Positions 35,317 to 44,230 of a stretch of DNA of 64,000 bases are shown here, in pieces. The first letter of the stretch is position 1, and each line of letters begins with the position of its first letter. A program made the translations under genes and the position numbers. This DNA comes from Winogradskyella eximia (GTDB lineage: Bacteria; Bacteroidota; Bacteroidia; Flavobacteriales; Flavobacteriaceae), in the NCBI RefSeq assembly GCF_003386165.1, contig NZ_QRDV01000007.1, forward strand, positions 1 to 64,000. Reading direction: 5' to 3'. A model generated the notes under the pieces. The model saw only the letters and a list, made by a program, of their open reading frames with translations, was not told the origin of the DNA and ran no database searches.

Positions 35317-38094
35317 TTATCTCACTAATTGCTTTGTTGAAGGCTTAAACTTCGTTAAAACAATACCATCTACAGCAGCTTCATATTCTGCCAAAGTTGG
35401 TGTTCTACCTAATATTGTAGATAATACTACTACTGGAGTTGACGATAATAATGACTCCCCTTTTTTCTCACCAGAATCTTTTACAACTCTACCTTGAAAT
35501 AAACGTGTTGATGTGGCCATAACCGTATCGCCTGGTTCAGCTTTTTCTTGGTTACCCATACACAAGTTACAACCTGGACGCTCTAAGTATAACATGTTTT
35601 CGTATTTAGTACGTGCTAATCCTTTAGGAGCATTATCATCGAATTCGAAACCAGAATATCTTACAAGGACTTCCCAATCACCTTCAGCTTTTAACTCATC
35701 TACAATATTGTAAGTTGGAGGTGCAACTACAAGAGGCGCTTTAAATTCAACTTTACCATGTTGTGCTTCAATGTTCTTTAACATCTGCGCTAATATTTTC
35801 ATATCACCTTTGTGAACCATACAAGATCCAACAAATCCTAAGTCTACTTTTTTAGTGCCACCATAGAAAGATAAAGGTCTAATATTATCATGTGTATAAC
35901 GTTTAGAAACATCCTCGTTATTTACATCTGGATCTGCTATCATAGGTTCAGAAATTTCATCTAAATCAATAATAACTTCTGCATGATACTTTGCATTAGC
36001 ATCTGGTCTTAAAGAAGGTTTAATTCCTGTTTTAAGTTCTGTAATTCTAGTATTTGCTTTATCCACTAACCCTTTAAGAACTTGCTTGGCATTATCCATA
36101 CCCTTATCAATCATGATTTGGATACGACCTTTTGCAATCTCTAAAGATTCAATCAACGTGTCATCTTCAGAAATACAGATAGACGCTTTAGCTTTCATCT
36201 CAGCTGTCCAATCCGTAAATGTAAAAGCTTCATCTGCAGTAAGTGTTCCGATATGAACCTCGATGATTCTACCTTGGAACACATTTTCGCCTCCAAATTG
36301 TTTTAACATTTGTTGTTGTGTAGCGTGAACGACATCACGGAAATCCATATAAGATTTCATTTGTCCTTTAAACGTCACTTTTACTGATTCTGGAATTGGC
36401 ATTGTAGCTTCACCTGTAGCCAATGCTAAGGCAACGGTTCCTGAATCGGCTCCGAAAGCAACACCTTTAGACATACGTGTGTGTGAATCTCCACCAATTA
36501 TAATATCCCAATCACCAACAGTAATATCGTTAAGTACTTTATGAATAACATCTGTCATTGGGAAATACTTCCCTTTAGGATCACGACCCGTAATTAAACC
36601 AAAATCGTTCATAAAACTCATTAACCTTGGTATGTTAGCTTTAGACTTATCATCCCAAACAGACGCTGTATGACAACCTGATTGGTAGGCACCATCAACA
36701 ATTGGAGAAATAACTGTAGCTGCCATCATCTCTAATTCTTGAGACGTCATTAAACCTGTAGTATCTTGCGAACCTACAATATTTACTTCTGCTCTAACAT
36801 TAGAACCTGCATGTAACGTTTTACCTGGTGTAGTTCCTACAGCATTTTTATTGAATATTTTTTCAACAGCGGTTAAACCTTGTCCCTCAATAGACACTTC
36901 TTTAGAAGCGGCATATACTTGAGGAATATCTATTCCTAATATTTTACAAGCTAATGTTTGTAATTTTTTACCAAATACAACAGCGTAAGAGCCACCTGCT
37001 TTAATAAACTCCATTTTTGGTGGAGTTAATGCAGTAGAAATATCTTTTAATTCTACACCGTCTTTGTATAATTTTTTTGTTTTTGTATTAATTGTTAATA
37101 CTGTACCTGTATCAACAGAATACGTTTGCTTTAAAATTGGTTCGCCATCTTCATCTACAATAGTATTTCCTTCTGCATCTTTTTGCTTAACCCAGTTTTT
37201 TAAATCGATACCAATACCACCAGTTACACTAACCGTTGTTAAGAAAATTGGTGCAATTCCATTTGTACCAGCAATAACCGGAGCATAGTTTATAAATGGA
37301 ACATATTTACTAAATGGAACACCTGTCCATAATGCGACATTATTTACACCTGACATTCTTGAAGAACCAACTCCCATGGTTCCTTTTTCAGCAATTAACA
37401 TCACACGTTTATCTGGATGCTGCTCTTTTAATGCCAACAATTCACTTTGCATCTCTTTATTATGCTCAAACATACATTGCCCATGCAATTCTCTATCTGA
37501 TCTTGAGTGAGCATCTGCACCAGGAGATAATAAATCTGTAGAAATATCACCAACACCAGCGATATAAGTCACAACTTCAATCTCTTCTTCAACATCTGGT
37601 AACTTCGTAAAGAATTCAGCCTTAGCATAACTTTCTAAAATATCTTTTGCAATGGCACTGCCTAATTTAAAAGCATTTTCTAAACGCTCAGTATCTGCTT
37701 CATATAAAAACACTTGTGTTTTTAACACTTTTGCAGCTTCTTCTGCAATAGTAGCATCTTCTCCTAAAGCTAAATCTAGTAACACCTCTACTGAAGGTCC
37801 ACCCTTCATGTGAGATAATTGCTCTAAAGCAAATGCAGGAGAAATCTCTTTTACCACTGACTCACCTAAAATAATTTCTTTTAAAAACTTCGCTTTAACA
37901 CCAGCAGCACTAGTTGTTCCAGGTAGCACATTATAAATAAAAAAGTTTATTGAGTCGTCCCTGTTTGGATTATCTATATCTTTAATTTGTGCAATGATCG
38001 CACTTAGTAATTCTGCACCATCAATTGGCTTTGGGTGAAGTCCTTGATCTTTACGATCTGCTATCTCTTTAATGTAGTCTTGGTAAATGTTCAT
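35317..38094 (-). CDS. acnB: Aconitate hydratase B / 2-methylisocitrate dehydratase
   Basis: A 925-residue AcnB-type aconitase, with the N-terminal HEAT-like domain (about 1-165) that distinguishes AcnB from other aconitases, then swivel and catalytic domains. Cluster region: GSCMVHKGDMKILAQML and RPGCNLCMGNQEKA. It can act as an aconitase and, in some species, as a 2-methylisocitrate dehydratase in propionate use. It stands beside the mitochondrial-type aconitase gene, so the organism has two isozymes with different folds. Its start is at 38094, preceded by TAGATTTG on the minus strand (38133-38126). Confidence 0.94.
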   Translation of the reverse strand: MNIYQDYIKEIADRKDQGLHPKPIDGAELLSAIIAQIKDIDNPNRDDSINFFIYNVLPGTTSAAGVKAKFLKEIILGESVVKEISPAFALEQLSHMKGGPSVEVLLDLALGEDATIAEEAAKVLKTQVFLYEADTERLENAFKLGSAIAKDILESYAKAEFFTKLPDVEEEIEVVTYIAGVGDISTDLLSPGADAHSRSDRELHGQCMFEHNKEMQSELLALKEQHPDKRVMLIAEKGTMGVGSSRMSGVNNVALWTGVPFSKYVPFINYAPVIAGTNGIAPIFLTTVSVTGGIGIDLKNWVKQKDAEGNTIVDEDGEPILKQTYSVDTGTVLTINTKTKKLYKDGVELKDISTALTPPKMEFIKAGGSYAVVFGKKLQTLACKILGIDIPQVYAASKEVSIEGQGLTAVEKIFNKNAVGTTPGKTLHAGSNVRAEVNIVGSQDTTGLMTSQELEMMAATVISPIVDGAYQSGCHTASVWDDKSKANIPRLMSFMNDFGLITGRDPKGKYFPMTDVIHKVLNDITVGDWDIIIGGDSHTRMSKGVAFGADSGTVALALATGEATMPIPESVKVTFKGQMKSYMDFRDVVHATQQQMLKQFGGENVFQGRIIEVHIGTLTADEAFTFTDWTAEMKAKASICISEDDTLIESLEIAKGRIQIMIDKGMDNAKQVLKGLVDKANTRITELKTGIKPSLRPDANAKYHAEVIIDLDEISEPMIADPDVNNEDVSKRYTHDNIRPLSFYGGTKKVDLGFVGSCMVHKGDMKILAQMLKNIEAQHGKVEFKAPLVVAPPTYNIVDELKAEGDWEVLVRYSGFEFDDNAPKGLARTKYENMLYLERPGCNLCMGNQEKAEPGDTVMATSTRLFQGRVVKDSGEKKGESLLSSTPVVVLSTILGRTPTLAEYEAAVDGIVLTKFKPSTKQLVR

Positions 38095-38333
38095 ATATGT
38101 AGAGTTATTTCTTTTTAAAAGGACACAAATCTACAAATTTTAAGGAGGATTAAAAAATATGTAACAAAATAGAGATTACGTTGTAAAACCACAGCTGTAT
38201 CAGCAAAAATTAAGACAAAAAAATAAGTATTTAACAAAAAAAGCACCTAATAAATATTAATTTAACAAAATTCGTTATTTAGAATAAATATGAAAACGGT
38301 CCATTATATCAAATTTTATAATATTAAAAAACA

Positions 38334-39470
38334 TCATTTGAAGTAATGTCTAATTTTTGATGAATCTCTTAAGTTAGTCATTGGTTTTTCAAAAAAGCGA
38401 TACACCAAATATGATATAACAATGATTAAGCAGAGATAAGTTATAATGTATATTAAAATATCCATTTTCGGCAAGTTATCTGAAGCCCATTTATTTTTCA
38501 TTAGCTGTAAAATAATAGAATAATGAAACACATAAATGGCATAAGAAATTACACTAATAAATGTAATTGGCCTACTTATGAGTTTATGCGCTTTTTTAAG
38601 TTCACTCAATATGGGCAAAACTAATAGTACAGCTACTGAATTTAAAGGTAAATACCACAAGTTCCAAAAGACAGGATGTGTTTCTATAAAGATATATTGC
38701 AAAGGCACTATAAGGTTTAAAACAAACAATAAAAGCGCACCCAAAATAATACCTATGTATTTACTATGTTTCCAAAATTTTGGTTTAACCATAGAAATGT
38801 AAGCTCCAAAAACACCATAATAAATAGCATCAATTCTATAAATGACAACCGCTTTTAAGTGAGAATTCCAATAACGCATCGATTTTATATCATCATTAAT
38901 AGAATAGAACCATTTCGTTATTGTAAACATCATTATAATAAGGAGTGTAATAATCAAAAACTGTTTCGATTTAGACCACTTTGTTTTTATAAATAAAGTA
39001 CCATATAACAATAAAGGTCCAATGATGTATGCAAATTCTTCAATAGATAAGCTCCAAGATTCAACAAAAAAAGAAGGCATTTCTGTGGCGAAATTTTGAA
39101 GAAACACAACGTATGTCCAAAGATTATCTGGTAAGCTATAGCCCAAATAAATGGCAATACCTATATTTAGAATTAAGGCCAAGTAATAAGTAGGTAACGT
39201 TCTAAACCAACGCCTTACCCAAAAATAAGAAATTGATTTAAAGCTGAAATCATCTGATAGATATAGTTTATAAATGATGCGTCCAATAAGAAAACCACTA
39301 AGCACAAAAAATATTTCAACACCTAAAACACCTGCAATTCCCATCATATCAGGAATAATGCCTTGTGCATTTGGAACGATCCAAGACACATGAGAAAAAA
39401 CAACTAGCACTATTGCTATAGCTCTCATTAGATCTAAACCAAAAACACGGCTTTTGCTATGTGCTTGCAT
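38334..39470 (-). CDS. OafA-type acyltransferase (family 3)
   Basis: A 378-residue membrane protein with about ten transmembrane segments. The opening FGLDLMRAIAIVLVVFSHVSW, with the family His in FSHV, is the acyltransferase 3 signature, followed by FFVLSGFLIGRI and RRWFRTLPTYYLAL. It would O-acylate a surface sugar or similar acceptor; the acceptor is unknown. The start at 39470 lies 21 bases from the likely start of the divergent copper gene, so the two share a very short promoter region. No terminator is apparent in the 239-base gap between it and acnB, which shows nothing else. Confidence 0.83.
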   Translation of the reverse strand: MQAHSKSRVFGLDLMRAIAIVLVVFSHVSWIVPNAQGIIPDMMGIAGVLGVEIFFVLSGFLIGRIIYKLYLSDDFSFKSISYFWVRRWFRTLPTYYLALILNIGIAIYLGYSLPDNLWTYVVFLQNFATEMPSFFVESWSLSIEEFAYIIGPLLLYGTLFIKTKWSKSKQFLIITLLIIMMFTITKWFYSINDDIKSMRYWNSHLKAVVIYRIDAIYYGVFGAYISMVKPKFWKHSKYIGIILGALLLFVLNLIVPLQYIFIETHPVFWNLWYLPLNSVAVLLVLPILSELKKAHKLISRPITFISVISYAIYVFHYSIILQLMKNKWASDNLPKMDILIYIITYLCLIIVISYLVYRFFEKPMTNLRDSSKIRHYFK

Positions 39471-39491
39471 AAAAAATGTTACATTTATTGT

Positions 39492-40640
39492 GTGAAGTCT
39501 AAAATACTAAAATATTCAGTTTTATTAGTGCTTATAGCCATAAGTGTTGGTGGTATCTATTATTTAAACCTACCTAATAGACATAAAGCCATTATAAAAA
39601 CACGCATTAATCATAGTTTAGGCTTGGTAGATAATACTTGGAATATAAACACCAAAAACAATACACTATCTCTAATTACACCTACATTGGTAGTAGATCA
39701 GGTATACAAATCTATGGAAGGTCCAAAAGTGATGCGCTCTTTTCAAATTGATCCTAAAACTGATGATTTATTATGGATAACTTCTTTTGAAACCAAAGCA
39801 ATCAGCACCAACGAAGTTGATGCGCTATCTAATGATTATGTGTGCCATACAAATATTGATTTTTATGATGGTGAACATTATGCACGATGGAATTTAAATG
39901 AACGCATTGGGCAAAATTATCCAAGATTAACTTCAATGAGTAATGGTATAGAAAAATATAAATTTCCCGAAGGATTTGGATTTCCTGTTTTTGGTAATGA
40001 AAACTTATTTCTGTCTACACAAACTCTAAATCATAATATAAAGAGTGATCCATTCTCCGTAAAGCATGAAGTTAGTTTGGGTTATAAACCACATAGTGAT
40101 GCAATGAAACCGCTTCAAAGTAAAACGGTCTTTATAATGTTACCTTATGATGCAGACAATCCTTTTAAAGGACCAACGGAAGCTAATCCCAATATGTGTT
40201 TACCCGTAGAAACAGGAAATCATAGCTATAGCGATGAAGATGGAGAAAGTCTGTCTGGTCATTGGGTCGTTTTCCCTGGAGAGAAACGGTATCGTTATGA
40301 TATTACACATCAACTTCAATTAAAAGATAGCACTACCATGCATCACATTGCAACACATGTGCATCCTTTTGCAGAAACCTTATCTTTTAGAGACAAAACA
40401 ACGGACTCTATACTTTTTACTTCCATTGCTAAAAATTACACTGATAAAATTGGCTTGAAACATGTGTCTTCTTTTTCTAGTAAAGCAGGAATAATGTTAT
40501 ATCCAGATCATAATTATGAACTAATACTTGAAACAAATAATACTTCTGGTGTACAACAAGATATGATGGCTAGCATGTTTGTGTTTTTATATGATAAAGA
40601 AATGCATAAAAAACTGAAAGCTTATAACTCTAAAAACTAA
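39492..40640 (+). CDS. Membrane-anchored PHM-like copper protein (putative)
   Basis: About 382 residues from GTG 39492; an ATG at 39459 is possible but would overlap the divergent gene by 12 bases. Residues below use the GTG start. A membrane anchor (about 5-24) is followed by a soluble domain without a match I recognise by name. Its pattern follows peptidylglycine alpha-hydroxylating monooxygenase: PEGFGFPVFG (159-168) and TLNH181 resemble the LPKGVGFRVGG...QVHY stretch; HHIATHVH (H284, H285, H289, H291) resembles the HTH copper site; DMM (M358, M359) sits where PHM has DEM with its Met ligand. CH119 may be a further site. The stop overlaps the SCO copper chaperone start by one base, so both are translated together. 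Copper binding is inferred, not shown. Confidence 0.6.
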   Translation: MKSKILKYSVLLVLIAISVGGIYYLNLPNRHKAIIKTRINHSLGLVDNTWNINTKNNTLSLITPTLVVDQVYKSMEGPKVMRSFQIDPKTDDLLWITSFETKAISTNEVDALSNDYVCHTNIDFYDGEHYARWNLNERIGQNYPRLTSMSNGIEKYKFPEGFGFPVFGNENLFLSTQTLNHNIKSDPFSVKHEVSLGYKPHSDAMKPLQSKTVFIMLPYDADNPFKGPTEANPNMCLPVETGNHSYSDEDGESLSGHWVVFPGEKRYRYDITHQLQLKDSTTMHHIATHVHPFAETLSFRDKTTDSILFTSIAKNYTDKIGLKHVSSFSSKAGIMLYPDHNYELILETNNTSGVQQDMMASMFVFLYDKEMHKKLKAYNSKN

Positions 40641-41239
40641 TGCGTTTACAAATTTGTTTACTCATATTATTATGTATTGGATGCCAACCGAATGTTGAAG
40701 AGTTACCTATATTAAGCTATAAGATTAATACTGAAAACGAAAAGGAATTCTATAGGGTTTCTTATTCGGGTTTTACAAACCAAGAAGGGAAACAGATGAC
40801 TTCCCAAACCATTCAAAATAAAATTGTAGTCGCAAATTTCTTTTTTACACGTTGTCCTAGTATCTGCCCACCAATGCGTACATTACTTATTGATATTTCT
40901 AAAACTTTTATAAATGACGATGCTGTTATACTTATTTCGCATAGTATAGATCCAAAAAATGATACTATTGAAGTTTTGAAACAATATTCTGAAGCTACAG
41001 AAATACCAAGTAGCAAATGGCTGTTTCTGAGATCTAATGAAGAAAACACTAAAGCATTAGCGTCTCAATTTATGACTAATTTTAAACCTAATGAAGCTGG
41101 CACAGATTTCTACCACAGTAGTTACATCGCCATTTTAGATCACAACCAAAACATACGTGGATTTTACAACAGTTTAATTCCTGAAGAAGTTACCCGTTTA
41201 AAAAAAGATATCAAAACACTTTTGACTTCTATTAATTAA
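40640..41239 (+). CDS. SCO1/SenC-family copper chaperone lipoprotein
   Basis: A 199-residue periplasmic lipoprotein (lipobox LCIGC15) with a thioredoxin-like fold. C72-PSI-C76 and H159 (FYHSSYI) are the three copper ligands of SCO proteins. These insert copper into cytochrome oxidase or other copper enzymes. Here no oxidase gene is near, but the overlapping gene upstream encodes a His/Met-rich protein, which is the most likely client. The next gene on this strand is far; a terminator for this gene is not clear. Confidence 0.9.
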   Translation: MRLQICLLILLCIGCQPNVEELPILSYKINTENEKEFYRVSYSGFTNQEGKQMTSQTIQNKIVVANFFFTRCPSICPPMRTLLIDISKTFINDDAVILISHSIDPKNDTIEVLKQYSEATEIPSSKWLFLRSNEENTKALASQFMTNFKPNEAGTDFYHSSYIAILDHNQNIRGFYNSLIPEEVTRLKKDIKTLLTSIN

Positions 41240-41262
41240 AAACAGCATTTAAATTCACTCCA

Positions 41263-41292
41263 CAAAAAAAGCCCTTCATTTCTGAAAGGCTT
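41263..41292 (-). terminator. Terminator of tRNA-His
   Basis: On the minus strand AAGCCTTTCA-GAAA-TGAAGGGCTT (one G-U pair), then seven Ts. It starts about 11 bases beyond the tRNA 3' end. Confidence 0.75.
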
Positions 41293-41302
41293 ACTACTTT
41301 TG

Positions 41303-41377
41303 GGTGGAAGACCGGGTTCGAACCGGCGACTTTCGGTACCACAAACCGACGCTCTAACCAGCTGAGCTACAACCACC
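41303..41377 (-). tRNA. tRNA-His (anticodon GUG)
   Basis: Minus strand. The transcript GGTGGTTGTAGCTCAGC... includes the extra 5' G typical of tRNA-His (41377). Anticodon stem TCGGT/ACCGA around loop TTGTGGT gives GTG. T arm GCCGG/CCGGT with TTCGAAC. Acceptor strand GTGGTTG pairs with CTTCCAC except at positions 5-68 and 6-67, which are U-U mismatches. CCA is not encoded. The mismatches make it worth a check, though all other elements are normal. Confidence 0.9.
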
Positions 41378-41436
41378 ATTTTAAATTGGATTGCAAAGAT
41401 AATTTATTTGTTATCTCTTGCAAACAGTTTTTGAAA

Positions 41437-42159
41437 TTATTTTAAATCAAATAAAGAATCTACAGCTACAAAACGCTCAACTGTGTAACCCTCAGCATGT
41501 TCCACACCAATTAATCGCCCTAAATTTCTTGCTCTGTAATCAATACTATCTGTAAAATTTTTGCTAGAAATCGGAGTTTCAGGCTCTTTACTATTAGGAT
41601 CAAAAAACTGCGTCTTGTACGCTAATACAGATTCTACTTTCTTTTCCATAAAACCAGATACGTCAACTACAACATCTGGTTCAATATCTTTCCATTGTAT
41701 ATAATGGTAAACTACTTTTGGTCTCCAACGTTCTTGAGGTTGAGTTTCGTCCTTATATATAGTCTCTATTTTTTTTAGGCCACTTAAAAAACAAGCATCA
41801 CTTACTAATTGACTTCCTTTAGGGTGATCAATATGTCTATCATCAATAGCATTACAAATAATAATTTCTGGTTGGTAATACCGTATCATTTTAATAATCT
41901 CAAGTTGATGTGCTTTATCATTAATAAAGAAGCCATCCGCAAATCTCATATTAACTCTAGAATGTATGCCTAAAATTTTAGCAGCATTAAATGCTTCTTC
42001 ATCTCTAGATTCTGCCGTACCTCTTGTTCCTAATTCTCCTCTTGTTAAATCTATTATGCCTACTTTTTTTCCTTTCGAAATTTCTTTAGCTAAGGTGGCA
42101 CCACATCCTAATTCTACATCATCTGGATGTGCTCCGATTGCTAATATGTCTAATTTCAT
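41437..42159 (-). CDS. bshB1: Bacillithiol biosynthesis deacetylase BshB1
   Basis: About 240 residues from the ATG at 42159 (MKLDILAIG), which is preferred to the ATG nine codons upstream because the PIG-L strand starts here. A zinc N-deacetylase that frees GlcN-malate from GlcNAc-malate for bacillithiol. Motifs: AHPDDVELG (metal and base), RHIDHPKG (third metal His), and RAEXXG-type end (IGVEHAEGYTVERF). No other bsh gene lies in the window. Distinguished from the larger PIG-L protein at 57540 by size and lack of a signal peptide. Confidence 0.9.
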   Translation of the reverse strand: MKLDILAIGAHPDDVELGCGATLAKEISKGKKVGIIDLTRGELGTRGTAESRDEEAFNAAKILGIHSRVNMRFADGFFINDKAHQLEIIKMIRYYQPEIIICNAIDDRHIDHPKGSQLVSDACFLSGLKKIETIYKDETQPQERWRPKVVYHYIQWKDIEPDVVVDVSGFMEKKVESVLAYKTQFFDPNSKEPETPISSKNFTDSIDYRARNLGRLIGVEHAEGYTVERFVAVDSLFDLK

Positions 42160-42309
42160 CTTCTTTTTAATTTTTCTGAATGTCAAAAATATTAAAAAGA
42201 AGGCATATAATCGCTTTCTTTTTAATGCGCAAACGGTTTCGATTGAAACAATCTATTATTTTCTCAAAATTTACTAGTCAAAATTGAAAAATTCGCAATA
42301 TTTATAAAG

Positions 42310-42325
42310 TATGACTTTCGTCATA
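42310..42325. promoter_or_regulatory. Inverted repeat in the bshB1/pckA gap
   Basis: TATGAC-TTTC-GTCATA, perfect 6-bp arms. It shares the ATGAC half with the second dyad at 42414. The gap between the divergent bshB1 and pckA genes is 310 bases and holds these two dyads but no ORF and no clear full promoter. Confidence 0.35.
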
Positions 42326-42413
42326 AATATTACTTCTTATTGATTCTACCTTTATACTATAATTAAAACATAGTGTTTCTCAGAGCTAACTGACAGCTAT
42401 TTAATTATAATTT

Positions 42414-42434
42414 ATGACTCTTAAAAAGAGTCAT
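42414..42434. promoter_or_regulatory. Inverted repeat just upstream of pckA
   Basis: ATGACTCTT-AAA-AAGAGTCAT, perfect 9-bp arms, 35 bases before the pckA start. It could be an operator or an RNA hairpin in the leader. No factor is known for it. Confidence 0.4.
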
Positions 42435-42469
42435 TTTAACTAGAACGTAGAATTAAGAAATTATAAATT

Positions 42470-44107
42470 ATGGAAAATCTATTAAAACAACCAATTATGA
42501 AAACTAGAGACCTAACGAAGTACGGATTAAAAGACACAAATGCACACTGGAACCTTTCTCCAGAAAAATTACAAGCCATTACTATTGAAAAAGGAATGGG
42601 AAAAGAAACAGCTAATGGCACACTAGCAGTAAATACAGGAAAATTCACAGGACGTTCTCCTCAAGACCGTTTTATTGTGAAAGATGATTATACAAAAGAT
42701 CGTGTTTGGTGGGGAAAAACAAACAAAGCTATTTCTCCTGAAAATTTCGACCTTTTACAAACTAAAATCACAGACTATTTAAGCGGAAAAGAAATTTATG
42801 TAAGAGATGCTTACGTATGTGCCGATCCTGCATATAAAACAAATGTTAGAACGGTTACTGAGTTACCTTGGTCTAATATGTTTGTTTACAATATGTTTTT
42901 AAGATTAGACGAGTCTGAATTAGAAAATTTTGAAGAAGATTGGTTAGTACTATGTGCTCCTGGTTACGTAGAAGCAGACCCTAAAAAATATGGTCTTCGT
43001 CAAGGCAATTTTTCACTTTTAGATTTCACAAGAAAAATAGCTTTAATTGGTGGTTCTGCTTATACAGGTGAAATCAAAAAAGGTATATTCTCTTCTCTTA
43101 ATTTTGTACTACCTGTAGAGAAAAACGTTCTACCAATGCACTGTTCTGCTAACGTTGGTGAAGATGGTGACACTGCTATTTTCTTCGGATTATCAGGAAC
43201 TGGAAAAACTACATTATCTGCCGATCCTACACGTAAATTAATTGGTGATGATGAACATGGCTGGACAGCAGACAATAATATCTTTAATTTTGAAGGAGGA
43301 TGCTACGCAAAAGTTATTGACTTATCAGAAGAAAAAGAGCCAGACATTTTTAGAGCGATTAAGCCAGGTGCTATCCTAGAAAACGTCGTTTTTAAAGACA
43401 ATGGTGAAGTTGATTATATGGATAGTAGTATTACACAAAACACACGTGTAAGTTACCCTATTTATAATATTGATAATATTCAGGTACCATCTTACGCTGG
43501 GAATCCTAAAAATATTTTCTTCTTAACAGCAGATGCATTTGGTGTATTACCTCCAGTATCAAAATTAACTCCTGGTCAAGCTGCATACCACTTTATATCT
43601 GGTTATACTGCTAAAGTTGCAGGTACAGAAGCTGGTATAACAGAACCAGTACCTTCATTCTCTGCTTGTTTTGGTGAGCCTTTTATGCCATTACACCCAA
43701 CAGTTTATGCTGAGATGTTAAGCAAAAAAATGCAAGATGCAAAAGTTAACGTGTGGTTAATTAACACAGGTTGGAGTGCTGGACCTTACGGAACTGGTTC
43801 TCGTATTAAATTAAAATACACAAGAGCAATGATTACAGCGATTTTAAAAGGTGGCTTAGATCATGCAGAATTTGCACAACACCCAATATTTGGTTTATTT
43901 ATGCCAAAAACGTGTCCTAATGTTCCTAATGAAATATTAGATCCAATGAACACTTGGGCTGACAAAGGTAATTATATCAGTAAGTCTATACAATTAGCAC
44001 ATTCATTCCACTTAAATTTTGAAAAATTTGCGAGTGAAGCTTCTGAGCAAATCATTGAAGGTGGTCCATTAATTGATGAACACCATCACTTAAACGATCA
44101 TGTTTAA
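42470..44107 (+). CDS. pckA: Phosphoenolpyruvate carboxykinase (ATP)
   Basis: Interconverts oxaloacetate plus ATP with phosphoenolpyruvate, the entry to gluconeogenesis. 545 residues. Seen: FTGRSPQDRFIV, the kinase loop GLSGTGKTTLSADP, and FFLTADAFGVLPPVS. A second ATG nine codons downstream (MKTRDL at 42497) is an alternative start. A strong terminator follows. Gene order bshB1-pckA shows no operon link: the genes diverge. The two dyads upstream suggest regulation, perhaps by carbon source. Confidence 0.96.
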   Translation: MENLLKQPIMKTRDLTKYGLKDTNAHWNLSPEKLQAITIEKGMGKETANGTLAVNTGKFTGRSPQDRFIVKDDYTKDRVWWGKTNKAISPENFDLLQTKITDYLSGKEIYVRDAYVCADPAYKTNVRTVTELPWSNMFVYNMFLRLDESELENFEEDWLVLCAPGYVEADPKKYGLRQGNFSLLDFTRKIALIGGSAYTGEIKKGIFSSLNFVLPVEKNVLPMHCSANVGEDGDTAIFFGLSGTGKTTLSADPTRKLIGDDEHGWTADNNIFNFEGGCYAKVIDLSEEKEPDIFRAIKPGAILENVVFKDNGEVDYMDSSITQNTRVSYPIYNIDNIQVPSYAGNPKNIFFLTADAFGVLPPVSKLTPGQAAYHFISGYTAKVAGTEAGITEPVPSFSACFGEPFMPLHPTVYAEMLSKKMQDAKVNVWLINTGWSAGPYGTGSRIKLKYTRAMITAILKGGLDHAEFAQHPIFGLFMPKTCPNVPNEILDPMNTWADKGNYISKSIQLAHSFHLNFEKFASEASEQIIEGGPLIDEHHHLNDHV

Positions 44108-44130
44108 TAATAAGTTTTCCATGACGGAAG

Positions 44131-44159
44131 AGAGCCTAGAAATAGGCTCTTTTTTTTTT
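44131..44159 (+). terminator. Terminator of pckA
   Basis: GAGCCTA-GAAA-TAGGCTC with ten Ts; a typical GNRA-loop terminator 25 bases after the stop. Confidence 0.9.
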
Positions 44160-44230
44160 GCTTTTTTTATAATTTACAGCAATTAAATATTCTTGTAATG
44201 CGACTTAAACAAATTAAAAGAAGTATAAAT

